Of a stretch of DNA of 5,753 nucleotides, positions 1-5,753 are shown in pieces. The DNA is from Acidobacteriota bacterium (GTDB taxonomy: Bacteria > Acidobacteriota > Blastocatellia > Pyrinomonadales > Pyrinomonadaceae). Where the stretch lies: NCBI GenBank assembly GCA_003222935.1, contig QHXL01000154.1, positions 1 to 5,753 of the forward strand. Reading direction: 5' to 3'. A program made the position numbers and the translations under genes. The notes below the pieces were generated by a model. That model made no database searches and had not been told where the DNA came from. It worked only from the letters and a program-made list of their open reading frames with translations. How positions within the stretch are numbered: the stretch's first letter is position 1; every line of letters starts with the position of its first letter.

Positions 1-1193
1 TTCAAATCAACGATCAAACTGTCGAGAAACGTGAAGTGAGTTTGAATAGCCGCGACTCAAAGGTCATCGAGTTCACCGGATTCAATCTCAACGACGGGGC
101 CAACCGTTGCGCGATCAAGATCAACTCCGGCGATTTCGAGCACGACAATCAGTTTTTCTTCACGCTGCGACGCCAGACACCCGCCAAAGCACTCATCATC
201 GAAAGCTCGACACGCGGACGGAGCGACAGCCTGCATCTACAGAGTGCGTTAACTACAAACGACGATCTACCGTTCAATTTTGTATTGAAGACTTCGGGCG
301 CTGTCGATCCGACCAGCATCGCGGAATACTCGCTGGTAATCATGAACGACGCTGGCGCTGTCGCTCCGGCACTCGCCGCGAGTTTGACGAAGTTTGTCCA
401 GGCCGGCGGTCAATTAATTATCGCTACTGGTCCACGTACCGAAGCTTCGAGCTTTAACAGTTCACTTCAGCCAATACTACCGGCAACACTCACCGAGTCA
501 GTCCAGACGGGAACAGGCGAAAGTATCGCAATCAGCGATGTGAAGTTTGATCATCCGATCTTCGAAGTCTTTCAACAGAGTGGTCGACTTGCGGCGCATG
601 TGATTGGTTACTTCAGATCCCAACCGGTAGCAGCTGCGAGTGTCCTGGCTCGTTTTGAAGATGGCAGTCCGGCACTGGTCGAGTCTTCGACAGGAAAAGG
701 TCGGGTTTTGCTGTTTACTTCTTCACTTGGGCCAAGTTGGAACGACCTACCGTTAACGCCGCTCTATTTGCCCTTTGTCCATCAGATTGTGCGGTACGCC
801 GGTTCGCGTGAAGAGAGTGCCTGGTACGGAATGGGCCAAACGTTTACGGTCGGCAAGGATTCGCAAGGCGCACCACCAGCGGTCGACACTCCCGGAGGCA
901 CCAGGCTCTCGGAGAATCGACTTACGCCAGACGGTGATCTGCTGGTCACCGGACGCGAACCCGGTTTTTATCGTCTGCGTTACAGCACACAGCCTGACTT
1001 TGCTGCCGTGGATATTGATGGCGCAGAAGGTGATTTCACCAAGTTGGACTTTGGACAGTTCGTAAGTTTAAGTGGTGAAGAAGTTGAGGGACGCCAGAAA
1101 GTCTGGTGGTCGCTACTGTTGGTCGCGTTGTTATTGTTGTTGACGGAGTCGATACTGGCTCGACGCACCAAAATGGTTAAAATGGTTGGATAA
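1..1193 (+). CDS. BatA-like membrane protein, C-terminal part (5' end outside window)
   Basis: The frame is open from the left edge (first full codon at position 3) to TAA at 1191-1193, giving 396 visible residues. The GTG at 36 is not a convincing start: coding continues upstream of it without a break and no good ribosome binding site precedes it. The visible part begins with a beta-rich segment ending in DNQFFFTL, then a Rossmann/glutamine-amidotransferase-like domain (about residues 60-245) with the strand-turn YSLVIMNDAG, the strand AGGQLIIATG and later DHPIFEVF. A second beta-rich part follows, then one membrane helix (about 367-385, VWWSLLLVALLLLLTESIL) and a short basic tail. This layout matches the C-terminal half of BatA-type proteins, which normally start with two membrane helices and often a VWA domain; those parts would lie upstream. 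The protein is probably anchored in the inner membrane with most of its mass in the periplasm. Family assignment is from recalled pattern and is moderate; that the gene is real is near certain. Confidence 0.8.
   Translation, partial: QINDQTVEKREVSLNSRDSKVIEFTGFNLNDGANRCAIKINSGDFEHDNQFFFTLRRQTPAKALIIESSTRGRSDSLHLQSALTTNDDLPFNFVLKTSGAVDPTSIAEYSLVIMNDAGAVAPALAASLTKFVQAGGQLIIATGPRTEASSFNSSLQPILPATLTESVQTGTGESIAISDVKFDHPIFEVFQQSGRLAAHVIGYFRSQPVAAASVLARFEDGSPALVESSTGKGRVLLFTSSLGPSWNDLPLTPLYLPFVHQIVRYAGSREESAWYGMGQTFTVGKDSQGAPPAVDTPGGTRLSENRLTPDGDLLVTGREPGFYRLRYSTQPDFAAVDIDGAEGDFTKLDFGQFVSLSGEEVEGRQKVWWSLLLVALLLLLTESILARRTKMVKMVG
1170..1187 (+). repeat. 9-bp perfect tandem duplication at the 3' end of gene 1
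   Basis: AAAATGGTT occurs twice in direct succession (1170-1178 and 1179-1187) and encodes the KMV-KMV tail just before the stop codon. It lies immediately upstream of the long inverted repeat. It may be chance, slippage, or a trace of the event that brought the element in. Confidence 0.75.
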
Positions 1194-1349
1194 ATGTCCG
1201 ATTCTTAATGTCCAATTCTCAATGTCCGATAAACTTCAGTTTGTCGTGCCTTCATTCAGAGGACTGCTAAACTGTAAGAGATTCTTTAGCCCAGGCACGA
1301 CAAACTGAAGTTTATCGGACATTGAGAATTGGACATGAGAATTGGACAT
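1194..1349. repeat. 14-bp tandem units forming the outer part of the inverted repeat
   Basis: On the left side ATGTCCGATTCTTA (1194-1207) and ATGTCCAATTCTCA (1208-1221) stand in tandem with a 14-bp period, and a third unit begins at 1222 (ATGTCCGAT) before diverging. On the right side the reverse-complement units occur at 1323-1336 (TGAGAATTGGACAT) and 1337-1349 (GAGAATTGGACAT, one base shorter). A weaker relative, ATCGGACAA, follows at 1355-1363. The outermost units (AAATGTCC at 1192-1199 against GGACATTT at 1344-1351) are also complementary, so the inverted repeat continues imperfectly, with one indel, beyond its perfect 44-bp arms. Confidence 0.85.
1208..1336. repeat. Long inverted repeat with 44-bp perfect arms (MITE/REP-like element)
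   Basis: The arm 1208-1251 is the exact reverse complement of 1293-1336, with a 41-base spacer. The spacer holds a further small stem, GCTAAA (1266-1271) against TTTAGC (1285-1290). Each arm also contains its own small hairpin: GATAAACT (1228-1235) and AGTTTGTC (1238-1245) around TC can pair along 8 positions if one G-U pair is allowed. No open reading frame of its own is convincing and there is no T-run after the stem, so it is not a standard intrinsic terminator. The structure suggests a non-autonomous miniature element or a REP-type cluster. It separates two genes that look like operon partners and would form a very stable hairpin in their shared transcript. Copies elsewhere in the genome are the missing proof of mobility. 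Confidence 0.9.
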
Positions 1350-1365
1350 TTGGTATCGGACAATT

Positions 1366-1372
1366 AAGGGAG
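1366..1372 (+). promoter_or_regulatory. Ribosome binding site of the DUF4175-like gene
   Basis: AAGGGAG lies six bases before the ATG at 1379 and closely resembles the Shine-Dalgarno consensus. It settles the start of the gene. It sits just outside the right end of the inverted repeat, so the site itself is not part of the hairpin. Confidence 0.85.
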
Positions 1373-1378
1373 TGATCC

Positions 1379-4300
1379 ATGAGCCCTGAAACGACTGTCC
1401 TGCAAGACCTCCTCCGTCGTACCAGACGACGACGTCAATTACTGCTCTGTCTAAGAGGCGTTGCAATATGCCTCTGCGTCATTGCTGGCGTCTTACTGCT
1501 CACCGGCTGGGCCGCGCATCGATTTCGCACCAACAATCTCGCAATTATCGTTTTGCGCGTTGGTGCGCTCTTAACGTGCCTGGCCACTATCTACTTTGCC
1601 TTCGTCCATCCACTGCTCAAACAAATTAGCGACGCTCGCCTGGCGCGCTTGATCGAAGAACGCACGCCGGGTAGTGACGATCGACTTGTTACGGCCGTCG
1701 AGTATTCCCAGGAAGATCAGCACACTATTTCTCCCGCCATCATCAATCGACTTCACGCTGATGCGAACAATGCCTCGGCAAATGTGAATCTCGGCGAAGT
1801 GATTCGTCGTTCGCGTCTCTTGACCTACGCAGCTGGTGCGCTGGCAAGTTTGTTGATCTTCGCTGCCGTGTTGAAGTGGGGACCACGTGAGATTTCAGAA
1901 GGGGTAGCACAACTCGTCACTCCGACAACCTTTGCCGCGTCGCCAAACGCGATGAGCATCAAGGTAAAGCCCGGTACTGCTCGTGTTCCAAAAGGTTCCG
2001 ACCAGGACATCCTCGCGACGCTGGTTAACTTCGACTCGCAAGCTGTCACGGTCTATTCCCGACCAATCGGTTCAAAAGACGACTGGCAGGGGCAGCTGAT
2101 GGAAGCGGCGAAGGCTAAGAGCGACTTTCGTTTTTCAGTCTTCAATATCCAGGACTCGATGGAGTACTTCGTCGAGTCGAACGCCATCCGCTCCGACGTC
2201 TTCAAACTCAACGTCGTGGATCTTCCCTTTGTAAAGCAACTCGATCTGTCGTTGAACTTTCCGGTCTTTTCGAATCTGCCCACCAAGTTAGTTGAAGACG
2301 GTGGCGACATCGCAGCCTTAAAAGGAACCACTGCCACTATCACCGCGAAACTTTCCGGCAAAGTGCGCTCGGCGCGAATTGTCTTTCCCGACGGAAAGAA
2401 AAGCGAAATGCGGGCGGTGGGCCCAGACTTTGTTGGCGAGTTAACCGTTTCAGGCGATTCGAGTTACTACATCGAACTTGTCAGCACTGACGGGGAAACC
2501 TATCGAGGTTCGAACGAATACGATGTAACGGTGCTGGAGGACCGCCCTCCTACCGTCTCGTTCGACAAACCTGGTCGCGATAAGAAAGCAACGAACCTTG
2601 AAGAGGTCTTTACCCAGGCCAGGGCCGAAGACGATTACGGCGTCGTCTCAATGGATCTGCACTTCACTGTAAATGGGGGCGAGGAGAAGACAGTTAATCT
2701 GCAACAGCTGGCTCGAGAATCCGCTCGCAACCTGAGCGGCGCCTACACCTTCTTTTTAGAGGAGTACAAACTCAAACCGGGCGATTTCATTTCTTACTAC
2801 GCAAAGGCACGCGACGCGAGTAACGAATCGACGAGCGATATCTATTTCATCGAAGTTAAGCCCTTCGAAATGGAATACAAGCAAGCGCAGCAACAGGGTG
2901 GACAGGGTGGCGGCGAAGGTGGTGACCAGGATCAAAATGCTCTTTCGCGGCGACAGAAAGATCTGATTGCTGCGACACATCGTTTAATTCGCGAAGGTGA
3001 TAAGTACACGGCTCAGGAACGTAAAGACGGCTACGAAGCTGTCGCCGCAGGCCAGGAAAAACTTCGCACAGACACGATGGAGTTTCTCGATCGCATGGGG
3101 CGCCGGCTTGGCGGCGAGGCCCAGAAGCAGATGGTCGAGATTGCCGAGAAGTTAATGAAGGCGACGAAGGAGATGGAGCAGGCACCTCCTCCACTGCGTA
3201 AAGAGGCAGGACGCGAAGCACTCCCTGCGGAGCAACGCGCTTTGCAGGCCTTGCTCTCGGCCGATGCGCTTTTCCGCGAAGTGCAAGTCGCTTTTGGTAA
3301 TCAGAACAGTAGCGGTGGTGGCGGTGGTGGCGAGCGACAGCAGCAGGAACTTGCAGGCTTGTTCGAGCTCGAGCTCGATAAGATGAAGAACCAGTATGAG
3401 ACTGTTCAGCGAGGTCAGCAGCAACAGGCTCAGCAGGAAAAGTCGGAAGCCGAACGCCGTCTCGAAGAACTTGCCCGACGTCAACAACAAGCTCTCGATG
3501 AGCAACGTCGGAGGTCAGGTCAAGCGGCAAACGGATCGAGTAGCGGAAATCAACGTGAGCAACAGGAGCTAATAGAAGAAACGCGCAAGGCGGCGCGAGA
3601 ACTCGAACGGTTGTCGCGTGAACGCCGCGACGCGCAGATGCAGGAGCTTAGTCGTCAGCTGAATCAAACAGCGGATGAAATGCAGAAGGCGCAGGCGTCA
3701 TCGCGCAACAATCCAAACGAATCCATCTCGCAACAGGAACGTGCGCTGGATAAATTGCGCCAGGCACAGGATCGCCTGCAACAGAACAGTGGACAGTCAG
3801 GTCGGCAGAGTGGTCAGCAAGGATCTTCCGGGCGCCAACAGCAAATCGGCGATCTTCGTCAACGGGCGGCACAAGCAGCTTCTCGCCAGCGTGAGATTGC
3901 GAAGGACATGGAAAACCTCCAACGACGCGGCGGTCAAAGTGCGCAGGATGAAAACTCGAAACACACACGTGAGCAACTGGCAGAAAGAAAAGATGCACTC
4001 GCCGATAGTGTCAACGGTTTGCAGCAAGACATCGAACAGTCGGCACGGGCAATGGGTTCAGGGCAAGGACAGCAACGGGCCGCGCGTCAGATGAAAGAGG
4101 CCGCAGATGCCATCGGGCGCGAGCGTTTGGCGGAGCGTATCCGGGAAGGAAAGCCCAACCAGACCGGGGGTCAACAGGGTGGCGGCAACAAGTCAGATGA
4201 ACGTGGGATCGAGCGCAGTTTGAATGGGATATCTGAACGCTTGCAGTCGGCGGAGCAGAGTGCCCGTGCAGGAAATGGATCGACTGCTGAAGAGAATCTC

Positions 4301-5002
4301 GATCGAACTCGACAGTTGGCCGACAACCTCGACTCGTTAAGACGTCGTCTCGATGAGAATAGCCGTCGCAAGGGAGAACAGCAGGGGCAGCAAGGGCAGG
4401 GGCAGGGGCAGCAGCAGGGGCAACAAGGTCAGCAGGGACAACGTGGTCAACAAGGACAGCAGGGTCAAAGTGGTCAGCAAGGCCAGCAGGGTCAAAGTGG
4501 TCAGCAAGGCCAGCAGGGACAACAAGGTCAAAGTGGTCAGCAAGGGCAGCAGGGTGGCGGTGGATCGCCAAACGGTGGACAGTCGTCTGGTGATCGACAA
4601 CGCACCGGAACGGATCCTTTTGGGCAAATGGGTGGCGACAGTTGGGGCGACGGGCGCCAACTTCCGTCAGAGGTTCGCGAGCGTTTACGCGAGGCTCAGG
4701 ACTTACGACGTGAATGGGGTGGCACTTCTACTGGCGCTGGACGTCAGCTCGATGAAGTGATCGATCGTTTGAAACAACTTGCTGACGGTCGCATGGAAGG
4801 GAACGCAGCGACGGCCTCGCTCTTGAAGTCAGATGTCATCGAGCCTTTACGTCAACTCGAGTTGGAGCTGAGTCGACAGATTCAAGCTCAGAGTGGGCGA
4901 ACGAACCTGCGCCTGCGAGATGAAGGCGCGGCGCCCGAGAAATACCGGAAAGCGGTCGAGGAATATTACCGACGCCTCTCAGGTTCCCGACAGAAACAGT
5001 AG
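1379..5002 (+). CDS. DUF4175-like membrane protein with Gln-rich coiled coil
   Basis: Complete gene of 1207 residues, ATG with a strong ribosome binding site, ending with TAG. The basic N-terminus (RRTRRRRQ) is followed by membrane helices at about 21-43, 54-78 and 148-166, which predicts that everything after residue 170 faces the periplasm. All four cysteines (24, 31, 33, 67) lie in the first 67 residues. Residues about 185-495 are beta-rich, probably Ig-like modules (ALKGTTATITAKL and DRPPTVSF are typical strand-turn signals). A Gly-rich linker (about 503-515) leads to a long charged, Gln-rich coiled coil (about 522-1000) interrupted by a six-Gly linker at 646-651. Then come a GQX-triplet tract (1014-1058) and a conserved-looking helical C-terminal block (1100-1207) with EKYRKAVEEYYRRLS near the end. 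The layout fits large DUF4175-type proteins next to BatA and DUF4159 genes. No catalytic motif is visible; a structural or scaffolding role in the envelope is an inference. Confidence 0.9.
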   Translation: MSPETTVLQDLLRRTRRRRQLLLCLRGVAICLCVIAGVLLLTGWAAHRFRTNNLAIIVLRVGALLTCLATIYFAFVHPLLKQISDARLARLIEERTPGSDDRLVTAVEYSQEDQHTISPAIINRLHADANNASANVNLGEVIRRSRLLTYAAGALASLLIFAAVLKWGPREISEGVAQLVTPTTFAASPNAMSIKVKPGTARVPKGSDQDILATLVNFDSQAVTVYSRPIGSKDDWQGQLMEAAKAKSDFRFSVFNIQDSMEYFVESNAIRSDVFKLNVVDLPFVKQLDLSLNFPVFSNLPTKLVEDGGDIAALKGTTATITAKLSGKVRSARIVFPDGKKSEMRAVGPDFVGELTVSGDSSYYIELVSTDGETYRGSNEYDVTVLEDRPPTVSFDKPGRDKKATNLEEVFTQARAEDDYGVVSMDLHFTVNGGEEKTVNLQQLARESARNLSGAYTFFLEEYKLKPGDFISYYAKARDASNESTSDIYFIEVKPFEMEYKQAQQQGGQGGGEGGDQDQNALSRRQKDLIAATHRLIREGDKYTAQERKDGYEAVAAGQEKLRTDTMEFLDRMGRRLGGEAQKQMVEIAEKLMKATKEMEQAPPPLRKEAGREALPAEQRALQALLSADALFREVQVAFGNQNSSGGGGGGERQQQELAGLFELELDKMKNQYETVQRGQQQQAQQEKSEAERRLEELARRQQQALDEQRRRSGQAANGSSSGNQREQQELIEETRKAARELERLSRERRDAQMQELSRQLNQTADEMQKAQASSRNNPNESISQQERALDKLRQAQDRLQQNSGQSGRQSGQQGSSGRQQQIGDLRQRAAQAASRQREIAKDMENLQRRGGQSAQDENSKHTREQLAERKDALADSVNGLQQDIEQSARAMGSGQGQQRAARQMKEAADAIGRERLAERIREGKPNQTGGQQGGGNKSDERGIERSLNGISERLQSAEQSARAGNGSTAEENLDRTRQLADNLDSLRRRLDENSRRKGEQQGQQGQGQGQQQGQQGQQGQRGQQGQQGQSGQQGQQGQSGQQGQQGQQGQSGQQGQQGGGGSPNGGQSSGDRQRTGTDPFGQMGGDSWGDGRQLPSEVRERLREAQDLRREWGGTSTGAGRQLDEVIDRLKQLADGRMEGNAATASLLKSDVIEPLRQLELELSRQIQAQSGRTNLRLRDEGAAPEKYRKAVEEYYRRLSGSRQKQ
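4384..4420 (+). other. Predicted G-quadruplex motif in the coding strand
   Basis: Five G-runs occur in the sense strand: 4384-4387, 4394-4396, 4399-4402, 4405-4408 and 4417-4420. The first four are separated by 6, 2 and 2 bases, which satisfies the usual rule of four runs of at least three G with loops of 1-7. The runs arise where GGG glycine codons alternate with CAG glutamine codons. A few codons further on, glycine is encoded mostly by GGT, GGA or GGC and the runs stop. Folding in mRNA or DNA is predicted only. Confidence 0.6.
4418..4561 (+). repeat. Gly-Gln-X triplet tract with 27-bp tandem repeats inside the DUF4175-like gene
   Basis: Residues 1014-1058 are 15 uninterrupted triplets of the form G-Q-Q, G-Q-S or G-Q-R, followed by GGG. 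At the DNA level a 27-bp unit encoding GQSGQQGQQ stands at 4463-4489, is repeated identically at 4490-4516, and occurs again at 4526-4552 with one base changed (GGC to GGG) after a 9-bp GQQ insert. The identical third bases point to recent duplication by slippage or recombination. The period of three with Gly in every first place is collagen-like, but proline is absent, so a stable triple helix is doubtful; a flexible hydrophilic spacer is the simpler reading. Confidence 0.92.
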
Positions 5003-5004
5003 AT

Positions 5005-5109
5005 CTTGCTGCTGGGACCGCACGCGTCCCCGCGTGCCGGTAAAGCAGTTGGCCCGATCGAACTTTTAGCGACGTCGCAGGCGGGGACGCCTGCGCCCCC
5101 GGCACGAAG
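5005..5109. repeat. GC-rich REP-like element with two facing hairpins
   Basis: Two perfect hairpins lie in the gap before the DUF4159 gene. The left one is GCACGCG (5020-5026), loop TCCC, CGCGTGC (5031-5037). The right one is CGCAGGCG (5076-5083), loop GGGA, CGCCTGCG (5088-5095). The two arms are also inverted repeats of each other: 5020-5037 against 5077-5094 match at 16 of 18 positions, and the two mismatches are exactly those that keep each small hairpin paired. A weaker match extends the arms to 5005-5037 and 5077-5109. No T-run follows either stem, so neither is a standard intrinsic terminator. This looks like a REP-type pair in an operon gap. The right arm reaches almost to the start codon at 5113 and may influence translation there. 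Confidence 0.85.
5106..5109 (+). promoter_or_regulatory. Weak ribosome binding site of the DUF4159 gene
   Basis: GAAG three bases before the ATG at 5113 is the only purine-rich stretch available, and its spacing is too short for a good site. It lies within the outer, imperfect part of the REP-like element. Translation may depend on coupling to the upstream gene or be low. Confidence 0.35.
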
Positions 5110-5112
5110 ATT

Positions 5113-5753
5113 ATGTTTTTCAAGCGATACTTCTTACCGTCAGTACTACTCGCATTGGTGCTCATTCCAATCATGGGCCAGCGTTCGTTTGAGGACTTCC
5201 GTCAACGGCGCCGCTCTGAATCATCGCAACAAACTTCAGGCGCGTCTTTCGGTGAATACACTTTCGTGCGCACGATCTACGAATCTCCTTCGAGAGGCTA
5301 CGGCCGGCGAGGTGGTTACGGCTACGGCGGCGGTACCTGGACCACCGATTACCCGGAGGCAGACAACAACTTCATCGTGGGACTGCGTGAATGGGCCGGC
5401 ACAAATTTGAAGATTGCTCCCCGACCCGAAGCCATTGAGATCATGGACGAGAGGATTTACGACTATCCAATTCTCTACGTCGTCGAACCAGGTTTCATGG
5501 AGCTCACTGACGAACAAGCACTGCGTCTACGCGAGTACATCGCGCGCGGCGGCTTCATTTTTCTCGACGACTTCTGGGGTGAGTATGAATGGGAAAATGT
5601 TCAGGAACAGTTTCATAAGATCCTGCCGGAATACGAAATAAAGGATTTGCCTTTGAGTCATCCAATCTTCCACTCGTATCTCGACGTCGAGGAAGTGGTC
5701 CAGGTCCCGAACGTCTACAACGCGATGCGTGGTGAAACATCGGAAAAAGGCGG
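5113..5753 (+). CDS. DUF4159 domain protein, secreted, N-terminal part (3' end outside window)
   Basis: ATG at 5113 opens a frame that stays open to the right edge (213 complete codons plus two bases). It is the only reasonable start: an in-frame TAA at 5041-5043 lies upstream and no ATG, GTG or TTG falls between. Residues 1-22 form a signal peptide or membrane anchor (basic FFKRYF, then a hydrophobic run ending IPIMG). A charged stretch and a Gly/Tyr-rich linker (about 60-74) follow, then the DUF4159 core: TWTTDYPEADNNFIVGLREW (75-94), the strand YPILYVVEPGF, and GGFIFLDDFWGEYEW (146-160), which is a hallmark of the family. SHPIFHSY follows at 182-189. The fold is thought to be glutamine-amidotransferase-like, but no catalytic triad can be judged from the visible part. 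The protein is predicted to act in the periplasm beside its neighbours. Family call is strong; function is unknown. Confidence 0.9.
   Translation, partial: MFFKRYFLPSVLLALVLIPIMGQRSFEDFRQRRRSESSQQTSGASFGEYTFVRTIYESPSRGYGRRGGYGYGGGTWTTDYPEADNNFIVGLREWAGTNLKIAPRPEAIEIMDERIYDYPILYVVEPGFMELTDEQALRLREYIARGGFIFLDDFWGEYEWENVQEQFHKILPEYEIKDLPLSHPIFHSYLDVEEVVQVPNVYNAMRGETSEKG

Noticed and set aside
36..38. GTG at 36 as the start of gene 1
   Set aside because: Coding sequence in the same frame continues to the left edge without a stop, and the visible protein begins in the middle of a BatA-like fold, so the gene is cut by the window edge.
1241..1271. Possible promoter (TTGTCG with an A/T-rich box downstream) in the first gap
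   Set aside because: The -10 match is poor and the sequence is part of the repeated element, so the resemblance is not enough to call a promoter.
1208..1336. Intrinsic transcription terminator after gene 1
   Set aside because: The stem is very long and AT-mixed, and no run of T follows the right arm; the genes on either side also look like operon partners. Some attenuation by the hairpin cannot be excluded.
1236..1466. - strand frame of 76 codons across the inverted repeat
   Set aside because: It spans the hairpin element and the antisense of the gene 2 start; no homology or ribosome binding site is visible.
2856..3530. Long open frame of 224 codons on the - strand
   Set aside because: It lies fully antisense to the coiled-coil part of the DUF4175-like gene, its product is Arg/Pro/Ser-rich without any recognisable domain, and the open frame is a by-product of the biased codons on the other strand.
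4011..4571. Open frame of 186 codons on the - strand with repeated LADHFDPAG units
   Set aside because: The repeats in the product are only the antisense reading of the GQX-coding DNA repeats; no start context or family resemblance supports a gene.
4337..4660. Leu/Thr-rich - strand frame that looks like a membrane protein
   Set aside because: The hydrophobic sequence comes from antisense reading of CAG/CAA and GGN codons in the low-complexity tract.
4353..4760. + strand frame of 135 codons overlapping the GQX tract
   Set aside because: It is an out-of-frame reading of the same low-complexity DNA (Ser/Lys/Val/Arg-rich), without a domain, inside a well supported gene.
5006..5410. + strand frame of 134 codons starting in the gap after gene 2
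   Set aside because: It reads through the REP-like element and then out of frame across the clear DUF4159 coding sequence.

Overview
The window carries three genes, all on the + strand and in the same order, which look like part of one operon for cell-envelope proteins. (1) Positions 1-1193 hold the 3' part of a BatA-like membrane protein whose 5' end lies outside the window. (2) Positions 1379-5002 hold a complete 1207-residue DUF4175-like protein: three N-terminal membrane helices, a beta-rich extracytoplasmic region, a very long Gln-rich coiled coil and a conserved C-terminal helical block. (3) From 5113 to the right edge there is the 5' part of a secreted DUF4159 protein, which has no stop codon inside the window. 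No RNA gene, CRISPR array, transposase or defence gene is visible.

The organism is probably a Gram-negative bacterium of the Acidobacteriota, perhaps class Blastocatellia. This rests on recalled resemblance of the protein set (BatA-like, DUF4175-like, DUF4159 in tandem), the moderate GC content and the repeat-rich intergenic gaps. There is no rRNA or other marker gene, so the taxonomic call is an inference. In related clusters a MoxR-type AAA+ ATPase and a DUF58 protein usually lie upstream; they would be outside this window.

The two intergenic gaps are the unusual part. The first (1194-1378) is almost filled by a long inverted repeat: 44-bp perfect arms (1208-1251 and 1293-1336), an imperfect outer extension built of 14-bp tandem units, and a small inner hairpin. 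It starts on the stop codon of gene 1 and ends just before the ribosome binding site of gene 2. The second (5003-5112) holds a different, GC-rich element with two perfect hairpins whose loops are complementary to each other. Both look like REP/MITE-type non-coding elements inserted between operon genes.

Inside gene 2, a Gly-Gln-X tract (15 consecutive GQX triplets) is encoded partly by near-identical 27-bp repeats, and a canonical G-quadruplex motif lies at its 5' edge. The first and third gene products seem to share a glutamine-amidotransferase-like (Rossmann-type) domain, each with an HPIF motif after it. The likely joint role is assembly or maintenance of the envelope, with all three proteins in or beyond the inner membrane; the exact function of the family is not known.
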